A DNA stretch of 42,001 nt, from contig JAETSQ010000025.1 of the NCBI GenBank assembly GCA_021769525.1, positions 1-42,001 of the forward strand, in the 5' to 3' direction. Below, piece after piece: positions 31,648 through 39,886 of this stretch. The notes beneath the pieces were generated by a model. The model made no database searches and had not been told where the DNA came from. It saw only the letters and a program-made list of their open reading frames with translations. The position numbers were made by a program, and so were the translations under genes. Source of the stretch: Oscillospiraceae bacterium (GTDB lineage: Bacteria; Bacillota; Clostridia; Oscillospirales; Ruminococcaceae). Every line of letters begins with the position of its first letter. The stretch's first letter is position 1.

Positions 31648-32316
31648 ATGAGCACCCTGGATGAGCTCTTTGCCAAGATCGCCGCGGGGCGCAGGCCCGC
31701 CGCCCCCGCCGGGCCGGTGGAATACATCATCGTGGGGCTGGGGAACCCCGGCAAAAAGTACGAAGGCACCCGGCACAACACCGGCTTTATGGCCCTGGAC
31801 ACCCTGGCGACAAAGCTGGGGGCGGGGGTGGAAAAGCTCCGGTTCAAATCCCTCTGCGGGGAAGCGGTGATAGGGGGGAAGAAGGTGCTGCTTTTAAAGC
31901 CGGGCACCTATATGAACCTCAGCGGGCAGGCGGTGCAGGAGGCCGCCGCCTACCACAAGGTGCCCATGGACCGGGTGCTGGTGCTGGTGGACGATGTGAG
32001 CCTGCCGGTGGGGGCCCTGCGCATCCGCAAAAAAGGGAGCGACGGGGGGCATAACGGCCTCAAAAACATCATATACCTCACCGGGCGGGACGACTTCCCG
32101 CGGGTGAAGATCGGGGTGGGGCAGAAGCCCCGGCCGGACTACGACCTGGCGGACTGGGTGCTGGGGAAGTTCTCCCCGGAGGACGGGAAGGTGCTGGAGG
32201 GGGTCCTGGCGGACATCCCTGTGGTCTGCGAGCTCTTTGTGGAGGGGAAGCTGGAGGAGGCCATGGGGAAGTACAACCGCAGCGGGGCGGCACCGGCAGC
32301 GGGTACAGACAAATGA
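31648..32316 (+). CDS. pth: peptidyl-tRNA hydrolase
   Basis: Frees tRNA from stalled peptidyl-tRNA. 222 residues. VGLGNPGKKYEGTRHNTGF at about 31-49 carries the conserved Asn and the catalytic His (RHNTGF). LLKPGTYMNLSGQAV, VLVDDVSLPVGALRIRKKGS (Asp) and GGHNGLKNI are canonical. It has an N-terminal extension of about 27 residues (MSTLDELFAKIAAGRR) before the fold. ATG 31648 follows AAGGGAGAGG. mfd starts 22 nt downstream, the usual pth-mfd pair. Confidence 0.95.
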   Translation: MSTLDELFAKIAAGRRPAAPAGPVEYIIVGLGNPGKKYEGTRHNTGFMALDTLATKLGAGVEKLRFKSLCGEAVIGGKKVLLLKPGTYMNLSGQAVQEAAAYHKVPMDRVLVLVDDVSLPVGALRIRKKGSDGGHNGLKNIIYLTGRDDFPRVKIGVGQKPRPDYDLADWVLGKFSPEDGKVLEGVLADIPVVCELFVEGKLEEAMGKYNRSGAAPAAGTDK

Positions 32317-32338
32317 CGATTGATTTAAGGAGTTCACG

Positions 32339-35300
32339 ATGATCGAAGCGCTGATCTCCTCCTGGGAGGAGTACAAGAAAGTATCCGCCGCCCTGCGGGG
32401 CGGGCGCTGGCCGGTGCTGCTCACCGGGGGGGCCATGGTCCACAAGGCTCAGTTCCTGGCGGCCCTCTGCCGGGAGCTGGGGCGGGGGGCCCTGGTCCTC
32501 ACCCAGGACGAGCAAAGCGCCCTGCGCCTCTGCGAGGAGATAAACCTCTTCCTGGGGGAGCCCCTGGCCGCCCACTACCCGGAGCGGGAGCTGACCCTGG
32601 GGGAGGTGGAGGGGGTGAGCCGGGAGTACGAGCAGCTGCGCCTTGCGGTCCTCAGCCGCCTGGCCGCCGACCCCCGGACCATCGCCGTGGCCTCCGCCGG
32701 GGCGGCGGTCCAGCCCACCATCCCGCCGGACACCCTGAAGAAGAGCACCGTCCCCCTGGCGCCGGGGCAGGAGATCCGGCAGGAGGAGCTGGTGCGCACC
32801 CTCCTGTGGGCGGGGTATGCCCGGAGCAGCCAGGTGGAGGGCACCTGCCAGTTCGCCGTCCGGGGGGGCATCCTGGACTTCTGGCCCCCCCACCTGCCCC
32901 AGCCGGTGCGGGTGGAGTTCTGGGGGGACGAGATCGACACCATCGCCGCCTTCTCCCCGGAGAGCCAGCGGAGGGAGGAAAACCTGGAAGGAGTGACCGT
33001 CACCCCCGCCAGGGAGCTGCTGTACACCACCGAGGAGCTGGCGGGGCTGCTGCAGGAGCACCTGGACAGCCTCACCAAAAAGCAGCGGGAGACCGCCGGC
33101 CCCATGCTGGAGCGGGACATCGCCCGGCTGGAGGAGTGCCGGGACCTCAGCTGTGCCGACCGGTACATCCCCCTCATCTATCCCCAGGGGACCAGCCTGC
33201 TGGACTACCTGGGGGACCGCCTCCTGGCGGTGAGCGAGGGGGCGCCGGTGAAGGAATCTTTGCTCCACAGCCAGTTTTTGGAGGACGAGGACATCAAGGC
33301 CCTGCTGGAGCAGGGGGGCCTCAGCCGGATGGCGGGGCGCTTCTCCAAGGGGTACGGGGACCTGGCCGCCCTCTACGAAAAGGCGCCCACCCTGCTGCTG
33401 GACAGCTTCCCCCGCAGCTACCCCGGCCTGCGGCTGGGGGAGCTGGCGGACCTCCAGGCCAACACCCTTTCCGTCTGGGGGGGACAGCTGGACCCCCTGC
33501 TGGAGGACCTGCGCCACTACCTGGAGGAGGGGTACTGCGTCTATATCTTTAACGGCACCCGCCGGGGGGCCCTGGCCCTCACCACCGACCTGGAAAAACA
33601 CGACATCCCCGCCCGCTTTGTCCCGGAGCCGGGGGAGTACGCCGCCGGGGAGGCGCTGGTGTGCCAGGGGGGCTTCTCCTCCGGCTTTGAGTACCCCGGC
33701 CACCGCCTGGCGGCCATCACCTACGGCCGGGCCTCCCAGTCCCTGGGGCGCAAAAAGAAGGTCCGGACCAAAAAGGGCAAGGGGAAGGCCATCCAGGACA
33801 TCGCCGACCTGACGCCGGGGGACTATGTGGTCCACTCCGCCCACGGCATCGGGGTCTTTGAGGGGATCATCAAAAAGGAGATACAGGGGGTCATCAAGGA
33901 CTACATCAAGATCCGGTACGCCGGCACCGACACCCTCTTTGTCCCGGTGACCCAGCTGGACCTGGTCACCAAGTACATCGGCGGCCGGGAGGACGCCAAT
34001 ATCCGCCTCAACAAGCTCAATTCCGACACCTGGAGCAAGACCCGCCAGCGGGTGAAGAAGGCGGTCTCCGACATGGCGAAGGAGCTCATCCAGCTTTACG
34101 CCAAGCGCCTGCGGACCAAGGGCTTTGCCTTCTCCCCCGACGGGGACTGGCAGCGGGAATTTGAGGAGCGGTTTGAGTACGACGAGACGGAGGACCAGCT
34201 GCGCTGCGCCGCCGAGATCAAGGCCGACATGGAGCGGGAGAGCCCCATGGACCGGCTGCTCTGCGGGGATGTGGGCTTTGGCAAGACCGAGGTGGCCCTG
34301 CGGGCGGTCTTTAAGTGCGTGCTGGACGGCAAGCAGTGCGCCGTGATGGTGCCCACCACCATCCTGGCCTGGCAGCACTACCAGACCTTCCTGCGGCGGC
34401 TGGAGGGCTACCCCGTCACGGTGGAGCTTTTGAGCCGCTTCCGCACCCCCAAGGAGCAGCGGGAGATCCTGAAAAAGCTGGCGGAGGGGCGCATCGACGT
34501 GGTGGTGGGGACCCACAAGCTGGTGCAGAAGGACGTGAAGTTTAGGGACCTGGGCCTCTGCATCATCGACGAGGAACAGCGGTTCGGGGTGGCCCACAAG
34601 GAGCGATTTAAGGAGCTGCGGGCCAGCGTGGATGTCCTCACCCTCTCCGCCACCCCCATCCCCCGGACGCTGAACATGGCCATGAGCGGCATCCGGGATA
34701 TGAGCGTCATCGAGGAGGCCCCCCAGGACCGGCACCCGGTGCAGACCTACGTGCTGGAGTACAGCGAGCCCATCCTCCTGGAGGCCATCCGCAAGGAGCT
34801 GCGCCGGGGGGGACAGGTCTTCTACCTCCACAACCGGGTGGATTCTATTGACAGCTGCGCCGCCCGCCTGGGGGAAAAACTGCCGGGGGCCGTCATCCGT
34901 ACCGCCCACGGCAGGATGGGGGAGGATGAGCTCTCCGAGATCTGGCGGCAGCTGCTGGAGCGGGAGATCGACGTGCTGGTGTGCACCACCATCATCGAAG
35001 CGGGGGTGGACGTGCCCAACTGCAACACCCTCATCATTGAGGACGCCGACTGCATGGGCCTTTCCCAACTCTACCAGCTCCGGGGCCGGGTGGGCCGGAG
35101 CACCCGCCGGGCCTACGCCTACTTCACCTTCCGCCGGGGGAGGGTCCTCACCGAGGTGGGGGAAAAGCGCCTGGCGGCCATCCGGGAGTTCACCGCCTTC
35201 GGGTCGGGATTTCGCATCGCCATGCGGGATCTGGAGATCCGGGGGGCGGGGGACATCCTGGGGAGCCAGCAGCACGGGCAGATGGAATCGGTGGGGTACG

Positions 35301-35803
35301 ACCTGTATTTAAAACTCCTGGGGGAGGCCATCAGCGAGGAAAAGGGGGAACCGGTGGAGAAGGCCGGGGAGTGCCTGGTTGACGTGCAGATCGAGGCCCA
35401 CATCCCGGAGGATTATATCGCCGACCTGAGCCAGCGCATCGACGTCTACAAAAAGATCGCCTGCGTCTACGACCGGGAGGGCTACATGGACACCATGGAC
35501 GAGCTCATCGACCGCTTCGGGGACCCCCCGGCGGCGGTGGCGGGCCTTTTGGAGGTGGCCCTGGTGCGCAACGGCGCGGCCCGGCTGGGCATCCGGGAGA
35601 TCACCCAGCGGGGGCAGAACCTGCTCTTCTTCCCGGAGGCGCCCCCCACGGTGGAGACCATCGTCACCCTGACCCAGGGGATGAAGGGCCGGGTGATGGT
35701 GAGCGGCGGGCAGAAGCCCTACTTCACCGTCCGGCCCCAGAAGGGCCAGAAGCCCCTGGAGGTGATCCAGGAGGTCATCGGGGTGATGAAGGGGGAGGCG
35801 TGA
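32339..35803 (+). CDS. mfd: transcription-repair coupling factor
   Basis: Removes RNA polymerase stalled at lesions and recruits UvrA. 1154 residues, normal length. The N-terminal UvrB-like part (about 10-340) has FAVRGGILDFWPP. The polymerase-interacting CarD-like domain is LTPGDYVVHSAHGIGVFEGI (about 490-560). The translocase has GDVGFGKTEVALRA (Walker A), IIDEEQRFGVAHKE (DExQ), TLSATPIPRTLNMAMSGIRD, TTIIEAGVDVPNCNTLII and QLYQLRGRVGRS (motif VI). The C-terminal regulatory domain is IPEDYIADLSQRIDVYKKIA. ATG 32339 has TAAGGAG upstream. A repeat mosaic follows the stop; I see no simple terminator directly after it. Confidence 0.97.
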   Translation: MIEALISSWEEYKKVSAALRGGRWPVLLTGGAMVHKAQFLAALCRELGRGALVLTQDEQSALRLCEEINLFLGEPLAAHYPERELTLGEVEGVSREYEQLRLAVLSRLAADPRTIAVASAGAAVQPTIPPDTLKKSTVPLAPGQEIRQEELVRTLLWAGYARSSQVEGTCQFAVRGGILDFWPPHLPQPVRVEFWGDEIDTIAAFSPESQRREENLEGVTVTPARELLYTTEELAGLLQEHLDSLTKKQRETAGPMLERDIARLEECRDLSCADRYIPLIYPQGTSLLDYLGDRLLAVSEGAPVKESLLHSQFLEDEDIKALLEQGGLSRMAGRFSKGYGDLAALYEKAPTLLLDSFPRSYPGLRLGELADLQANTLSVWGGQLDPLLEDLRHYLEEGYCVYIFNGTRRGALALTTDLEKHDIPARFVPEPGEYAAGEALVCQGGFSSGFEYPGHRLAAITYGRASQSLGRKKKVRTKKGKGKAIQDIADLTPGDYVVHSAHGIGVFEGIIKKEIQGVIKDYIKIRYAGTDTLFVPVTQLDLVTKYIGGREDANIRLNKLNSDTWSKTRQRVKKAVSDMAKELIQLYAKRLRTKGFAFSPDGDWQREFEERFEYDETEDQLRCAAEIKADMERESPMDRLLCGDVGFGKTEVALRAVFKCVLDGKQCAVMVPTTILAWQHYQTFLRRLEGYPVTVELLSRFRTPKEQREILKKLAEGRIDVVVGTHKLVQKDVKFRDLGLCIIDEEQRFGVAHKERFKELRASVDVLTLSATPIPRTLNMAMSGIRDMSVIEEAPQDRHPVQTYVLEYSEPILLEAIRKELRRGGQVFYLHNRVDSIDSCAARLGEKLPGAVIRTAHGRMGEDELSEIWRQLLEREIDVLVCTTIIEAGVDVPNCNTLIIEDADCMGLSQLYQLRGRVGRSTRRAYAYFTFRRGRVLTEVGEKRLAAIREFTAFGSGFRIAMRDLEIRGAGDILGSQQHGQMESVGYDLYLKLLGEAISEEKGEPVEKAGECLVDVQIEAHIPEDYIADLSQRIDVYKKIACVYDREGYMDTMDELIDRFGDPPAAVAGLLEVALVRNGAARLGIREITQRGQNLLFFPEAPPTVETIVTLTQGMKGRVMVSGGQKPYFTVRPQKGQKPLEVIQEVIGVMKGEA

Positions 35804-35832
35804 TTCCGATCTGGGCTGCCGCCCAAACCTGT

Positions 35833-35866
35833 CTTCTTTTTCTTCTTGCAAAAGAAGAAAAAGAAG
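35833..35866. repeat. T-rich/A-rich long-arm hairpin repeat (copy 5)
   Basis: Perfect 15-bp arms, 35833-35847 with 35852-35866, loop GCAA, followed by CAAAAAGAAGAATGACC. It lies 29 nt after the mfd stop and may help end that transcript. It opens a 430-bp gene-free interval (35804-36233). Confidence 0.85.
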
Positions 35867-36044
35867 CAAAAAGAAGAATGACCAAAGTCACCGATACAAA
35901 GGTGCAAAACCAAGACTCCGGGCACTCATTTACGCCCTGTGCAAAGGTAAGGAGCGGGGGTTATCCCCGCTCCTTAGGCTGTCTAAAAACCTTTTCCAGA
36001 AGCAGAGGGTGCTACCCAAGAGGGGGAAAAAGTGTGAAAAGGCT

Positions 36045-36116
36045 GCCTCCGCAGAGGCGTTTCGGAGCGCAACCGAGCGAAGCGAGGCTCTTAGCGCGGA
36101 GATGGGCCGAGAGGCC
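36045..36116. other. structured intergenic element with covarying helices (copy B)
   Basis: GCCTC-cgca-GAGGC (36045-36058); outer GCGC/GCGC (36067-36070 with 36094-36097) enclosing CCGAGC-gaa-GCGAGG (36073-36087, with two adjacent G-A oppositions); then GGCC-gaga-GGCC (36105-36116). It shares gtttcg, aacc, ctctta and gagatgg with copy A at 10111-10180 while helix bases differ on both sides. It lies between the convergent mfd and 36234 genes. A GGAGCGGGG/CCCCGCTCC hairpin (35951-35973) lies upstream. Confidence 0.6.
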
Positions 36117-36168
36117 CCTCTTTTCGCGTAGAGCGAGTGTAGCGAGCGGATAACCCCGCCGCAGCGGC

Positions 36169-36212
36169 GCTCCTCAGCTTGTCGAAAAAGTTTTTTCGAC
36201 AAGCTGAGGAGC
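36169..36212. terminator. perfect 21-bp palindrome, possible bidirectional terminator
   Basis: Arms 36169-36189 and 36192-36212 are perfectly complementary with a 2-nt gap. The tip is AAAAAGTTTTTT, so transcripts from either side would meet a long hairpin but without the usual T-run outside the stem. It lies 22 nt after the stop of the minus-strand gene at 36234. Confidence 0.55.
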
Positions 36213-36233
36213 GGGGATAGACCCTGCTCCGGG

Positions 36234-37193
36234 TTAGGCGGAAACCGGACGAAGTCCGGCTTTTTCCAGTATCCAGCCGAAGAAGCCGCCGGGGGGATCC
36301 GCCGGGGGGCGGCCGGAGGCGGGGGGTTCCGGCTCCGAAGAGGGCTCCTCCGGGGGCTGGCTCGGCTCCTCCTCCGGTCCGCCGGAGGAGGTATCTTCCT
36401 CTCCGCCGGGCTCTCCCTCCAGGTCGGGGAGGGGCGGGGCTTCTTCCTCCTGGCTGCCGCTCTCTTCCTCCGGCGGCAGGTCCCCCTCTTCCAGGATGGG
36501 GTCGGACTGGGGCGGGCCCATTTCCTCTTTGCGGCCCTGGCCGAAGACCCAGTAGCCGCTGTAAGCCTCCTCCCACTCCCGGAGGAAGGAGGCGGCGCAC
36601 CGGGGCTGAGGCCATCCCTCGTCCCCCGGCTCCCGCGTCACCGAAAAGAGGGGCTCCGGCGGGTCCTCCTTCCCCTTTGCCGCCTCCCGCAGGAGGATGG
36701 TGAGGGTAAAATCCTCCCCCTCAAAAAAACGGCTGGCGATGGACCGGTACAGGTGATCGGAGTGGCCGTAGATGGCGTCCGGGGAGAGGGCGGCGCAGAG
36801 GGCTGCCGCCAGCTCCGGTCCGGGGGGGGCTTCCCCCTTTTCCGGGTCCCAGGTTCCGGTGACGGCGGCTTCACCATCCCCGGTGCGCTCCACCCGATAG
36901 GTGAGGCCGCGGGTCCCCTCCCCGCCGGAGAGGGCCTGTTCCACCCCCATCATCCGGGGCTGCTCCAGCCACCCCAGGAGGAAATATCCCCCCAGGGCGC
37001 AGAGGGCCACCGCCCCCACCGCCCACAGGTTGATGCCGGTGAGGAACCACCGGAGGAATTCCCTGGGGTTGGAAAAGGGCAGGCGAAAGCTGGGCAGCAG
37101 CCACATGGAGACGGGGACCGGGGAGGACCGGCGCCTCGTTTTTCTTTTTTGCGGTTTCCGCTCCGGCGGCCGGACGGTCTCTTCCGTTGCCAT
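36234..37193 (-). CDS. single-pass membrane protein with Glu/Pro-rich C-terminus, unknown
   Basis: A 319-residue protein. The N-terminus is very basic (PPERKPQKRKTRRRSS), one transmembrane helix lies at about 52-75 (LWAVGAVALCALGGYFLLGW), then an external region of about 150 residues (GTRGLTYRVERTGDGEAAVT, ALSPDAIYGHSDHLYRS), and a long acidic, Pro-rich tail (about 225-300). A cytoplasmic N-terminus is expected from the positive charges. ATG 37193 with GGGGGAA about 10 nt upstream. The frame stays open far upstream, antisense to the hydrogenase operon, but that part is a shadow. The final codons (GLRPVSA) come from a repeated hairpin sequence also found after gmk. Confidence 0.75.
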   Translation of the reverse strand: MATEETVRPPERKPQKRKTRRRSSPVPVSMWLLPSFRLPFSNPREFLRWFLTGINLWAVGAVALCALGGYFLLGWLEQPRMMGVEQALSGGEGTRGLTYRVERTGDGEAAVTGTWDPEKGEAPPGPELAAALCAALSPDAIYGHSDHLYRSIASRFFEGEDFTLTILLREAAKGKEDPPEPLFSVTREPGDEGWPQPRCAASFLREWEEAYSGYWVFGQGRKEEMGPPQSDPILEEGDLPPEEESGSQEEEAPPLPDLEGEPGGEEDTSSGGPEEEPSQPPEEPSSEPEPPASGRPPADPPGGFFGWILEKAGLRPVSA

Positions 37194-37235
37194 GGTCCAT
37201 TTCCCCCTTTCCCGACCGAACGCGGCATTTTTCTT

Positions 37236-37264
37236 ATTGTACCACGTCCGGGGAGAAATGTATA
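37236..37264 (-). promoter_or_regulatory. promoter of the membrane-protein gene
   Basis: Minus strand: -35-like TATACA (37264-37259), 17-nt spacer, -10 TACAAT (37241-37236), about 40 nt upstream of the start codon. Confidence 0.5.
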
Positions 37265-37303
37265 CCGTTCCCTGTTTCTGGGGCTGGAGTTTTCCGGGAA
37301 AGT

Positions 37304-37321
37304 ATGTTATAGTTATAACAT
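37304..37321 (+). promoter_or_regulatory. 18-bp palindrome, Rex-like operator
   Basis: ATGTTATAGTTATAACAT, a perfect inverted repeat with arms of 8 bp around GT. It overlaps the only -10-like sequences (TATAGT, TATAAC) before the hydrogenase-like operon. It matches the Rex consensus TTGTTAA-N4-TTAACAA at 10 of 14 fixed positions. Rex senses NADH/NAD+ and controls fermentation and hydrogenase genes in clostridia. No Rex gene lies in the window. Confidence 0.5.
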
Positions 37322-37386
37322 CGACACCGAAGCGGCAGGGGCCCCCTGCAAAAACCCGACCTGTGTGTGAAGGAGTGGAGCGTACT

Positions 37387-37740
37387 ATGACACTTGGCGA
37401 AGTAAAGACCATCCTGGATGCCCAGCTGCTCTGCGGCGAGGAGCTTTTGGACCAGGAGGTGCATACCGCCTGCGGCAGCGACCTGATGAGCGACGTGCTG
37501 GCCTTCGTAAAGGACCAGGCGGTGCTGCTCACCGGGCTTATGAACCAGCAGGTGATCCGCACCGCGGAGATGATGGACATCCTCTGCATCATCTTTGTAC
37601 GGGGGAAGGAGCCGGCTCCGGAGGTGGTGGAGCTGGCCAAAGAAAAGGACCTGGCCATCATGACCACCACCCACCGGATGTTCACCGCCTGCGGCCTGCT
37701 GTTCCAATCCGGTTTGAACGGGGGGGTACATATCCAATGA
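37387..37740 (+). CDS. DRTGG domain protein 1
   Basis: 117 residues, MTLGEVKTILDAQLLCGEEL then a DRTGG-type fold (CGSDLMSDVLAFVKDQAVLL, IIFVRGKEPAPEVVELAKEK, IMTTTHRMFTACGLLFQSG). Such small DRTGG proteins accompany iron-sulfur hydrogenase-like proteins and HATPases in clostridial operons; their ligand is unknown. ATG 37387 has GGAG eight nt upstream. The stop overlaps the next start as ATGA. It is the first gene of an operon that runs to the PHP gene. Confidence 0.85.
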   Translation: MTLGEVKTILDAQLLCGEELLDQEVHTACGSDLMSDVLAFVKDQAVLLTGLMNQQVIRTAEMMDILCIIFVRGKEPAPEVVELAKEKDLAIMTTTHRMFTACGLLFQSGLNGGVHIQ

Positions 37741-38159
37741 AAGGGCTCCATTACCATTACCAGGTGCCGGGGGATGACTTCACCCGCGCCGGGGAGGCCT
37801 CCGGGGCCATCAAGGCTGCCCTCAAAAAGCTGGGCTTTTCTCCCCAGGTGGTGCGCAAGGTGGCCATCGCCATGTACGAAGGGGAGATCAACCTGGTGAT
37901 CCACGGCGGCGGCGGGGAGATCGACGTGGACATCGACGGGGAGAAGGTCACCATGGTCCTCGCCGACCACGGTCCCGGCATCCCGGACATCCAAAAGGCC
38001 ATGGAGGAGGGCTGGTCCACCGCCCCGGATAACGTCCGCAGCCTGGGCTTCGGCGCCGGGATGGGCCTGCCCAACATGAAGAAATACAGCGACGAGATGA
38101 CGGTGGAGAGCGTTGTGGGGGAAGGCACCACCGTCACCATGGTGGTGAAGCTGGTCTGA
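37737..38159 (+). CDS. anti-sigma-factor-like HATPase (RsbW/SpoIIAB type)
   Basis: A 140-residue GHKL ATPase domain alone. N box YEGEINLVIHGGGGEI (Glu and Asn for Mg-ATP), G1 ADHGPGIPD (DxGxG), G2 GFGAGMGLPNMKKYSD, then GTTVTMVVKL. It lacks any sensor or phosphoacceptor domain, so it resembles serine kinases/anti-sigma factors rather than histidine kinases. The likely role is signal relay for the iron-sulfur protein encoded next. ATGA overlap with the preceding gene; the gap to the next gene is 30 nt. Confidence 0.88.
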   Translation: MKGLHYHYQVPGDDFTRAGEASGAIKAALKKLGFSPQVVRKVAIAMYEGEINLVIHGGGGEIDVDIDGEKVTMVLADHGPGIPDIQKAMEEGWSTAPDNVRSLGFGAGMGLPNMKKYSDEMTVESVVGEGTTVTMVVKLV

Positions 38160-38189
38160 CCCGCCGTCCCGCTGCTTAGGAGTATTGCT

Positions 38190-39503
38190 ATGGAAGAATA
38201 TGTCCATTCGGTCACATTGGATCCGGACGCCTGCCGGGGCTGCATCACCTGTGTCAAGCGCTGCCCCACCGAGGCGATCCGGGTCCGGGGCGGCAAGGCC
38301 CGCATCCTCAAGGAGCGGTGCATCGACTGCGGGGAGTGCATCCGGGTCTGTCCCCACCACGCCAAGCGGGCGGTCACCGACCACCTGGCGGACTGGAACC
38401 GCTTCCGGTACAAGATCGCCCTCCCGGCCCCCGCCCTCTACGGCCAGTTCAACAACCTGGACGATGCCGAGGTGGTGCTGGAGGGTCTGCGGGCCATGGG
38501 CTTCGATGGGGTGTACGAGGTGGCCGCCGCCGCGGAGCTGGTGAGCGACGCCACCCGCCTGCTCCTGAGCCAGGGGGCCCTGGAGCGCCCGGTGATCTCC
38601 TCCGCCTGCCCGGCGGTGCTGCGCCTCATCCGGGTGCGGTTCCCGGAGCTCTTGGACAATGTCCTGCCCCTGGTGGCCCCGGTGGAGCTGGCCGCCCGCA
38701 TCGCCAAGCGCCAGGCGGCCCGGCGGCTGGGCCTGGACCCTGGGGAGATCGGCTGCATCTTCATCTCCCCCTGCCCCGCCAAGATGACGGCGGCCAAAAA
38801 TCCCCTGGGCACCGGCCGCAGCGACATCGACCTGGTGGTGAGCGTCAGCGAGGTCTACCCCGCCCTCTGCGCCGCCATGAAGACCGTCCCGGAGGCCGCC
38901 GACCAGGACCTGGCCACCGCCGGGCGCACCGGCATCGGCTGGGGCCGCAGCGGCGGGGAGGCCGCCGCCACCCTCCACGAGCGGTATCTGGCCGCCGACG
39001 GCATCGAGAACGTCATCCGGGTGCTGGAGGACATGGAGGACGAAAAGCTCCGGGGGCTGGACTTTGTGGAGCTGAACGCCTGCTCCTCCGGCTGCGTGGG
39101 CGGGGTGCTGAACATCGAAAACCCCTATGTAGCCGCGGTGCGCCTGAAGCGCCTGGGCCGCTACCGCCCCGTCTCCTGCAACCACCTGGGGGACAGCATC
39201 CCCCCGGAGGCCAAGTGGGACCGGGAGGTGGACTACGCCCCGGTGATGCAGCTGGACGCCAATCCCTTCCGGGCCATGGAGCTGCTGGAGCAGATGGGGG
39301 AGGTGGAGGAACGCCTCCGGGGGCTGGACTGCGGTTCCTGCGGAGCCCCCTCCTGCCACGCCCTGGCGGAGGACGTGGTGCGGGGATATGCGGTAGAGGA
39401 TAGTTGCATCTACGTTCTACAGGAAAAGCTGGACGCGGTGATGCGCTCCATGCTGGAGCAGCATGACCTGAACGCTAAAACAAAGGAGGGAGCCGCCCCA
39501 TGA
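38190..39503 (+). CDS. [FeFe]-hydrogenase-like protein, putative sensory type
   Basis: 437 residues. Two N-terminal [4Fe-4S] motifs, CRGCITCVKRCP and CIDCGECIRVCP (15-60), precede a hydrogenase large-subunit domain (about 70-365). The H-cluster loops are changed: the usual TSCCP is SSACP (Cys140 kept, the proton-relay Cys is Ala); the MPCxxK loop is SPCPAK (Cys195, Lys kept); the CPxGC loop is ACSSGC (Cys298, Cys302 kept). Thus four cluster ligands remain but the proton path is altered, as described for putative sensory hydrogenases. A third cluster motif CGSCGAPSCHALAEDVV follows at about 381. AGGAG precedes ATG 38190. The stop overlaps the next gene (ATGA). H2 or redox sensing is inference. 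Confidence 0.85.
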   Translation: MEEYVHSVTLDPDACRGCITCVKRCPTEAIRVRGGKARILKERCIDCGECIRVCPHHAKRAVTDHLADWNRFRYKIALPAPALYGQFNNLDDAEVVLEGLRAMGFDGVYEVAAAAELVSDATRLLLSQGALERPVISSACPAVLRLIRVRFPELLDNVLPLVAPVELAARIAKRQAARRLGLDPGEIGCIFISPCPAKMTAAKNPLGTGRSDIDLVVSVSEVYPALCAAMKTVPEAADQDLATAGRTGIGWGRSGGEAAATLHERYLAADGIENVIRVLEDMEDEKLRGLDFVELNACSSGCVGGVLNIENPYVAAVRLKRLGRYRPVSCNHLGDSIPPEAKWDREVDYAPVMQLDANPFRAMELLEQMGEVEERLRGLDCGSCGAPSCHALAEDVVRGYAVEDSCIYVLQEKLDAVMRSMLEQHDLNAKTKEGAAP

Positions 39504-39835
39504 CCGGAAAGGAACTGGCCGCCGCCTGCGGCTTTACCCTGGCCTGCGGCAGCGGGGAGCGGGAGATCGGGGGAGAGATCTACTGCTGCGATCTTCTCTC
39601 CATCGTGATGGGCCGGGCCCCGGCGGACGGCCTGTGGGTGACGGTGATGGGGAACCTCAACTCCATCGCCGTGGCGGTGCTCACCGATTCCGCCTGCATC
39701 CTCCTGGCGGAGGGGATGGGCCTGGACGAGGACGCCAAGGCGCGGGGGGATCAGCAGGATGTCACGGTATTAAAGACCCCCCTGCCGGTGTACGAGGCAG
39801 CCAGAGCGGCGGCGAAGGCGCTGGGCCTCCCGTAA
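39500..39835 (+). CDS. DRTGG domain protein 2
   Basis: 111 residues: MTGKELAAACGFTLACGSG, CDLLSIVMGRAPADGLWVTV, NLNSIAVAVLTDSACILLAE and a C-terminal helix. It is similar in size and type to the protein encoded at 37387 but diverged. The start overlaps the hydrogenase-like gene as ATGA, so the two are translationally coupled. In related clostridial operons a PHP gene follows directly; here two membrane-protein genes intervene. Confidence 0.82.
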   Translation: MTGKELAAACGFTLACGSGEREIGGEIYCCDLLSIVMGRAPADGLWVTVMGNLNSIAVAVLTDSACILLAEGMGLDEDAKARGDQQDVTVLKTPLPVYEAARAAAKALGLP

Positions 39836-39886
39836 ATCGGAATATCCGGCAGAATTTATACCATTTGTATTGTGCGAGGCTTGGAA

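Noticed and set aside
32078-35275. A 1065-codon open frame on the minus strand opposite mfd
   Set aside because: It is antisense to a clear mfd gene, has no ribosome-binding site or domain, and is rich in Gly/Pro/His/Leu as expected for the shadow frame of GC-rich coding DNA.
37194-39359. Upstream extension of the minus-strand membrane-protein frame to more than 1000 residues
   Set aside because: The extra part is antisense to the hydrogenase-like operon; the true start at 37193 has a ribosome-binding site and promoter.
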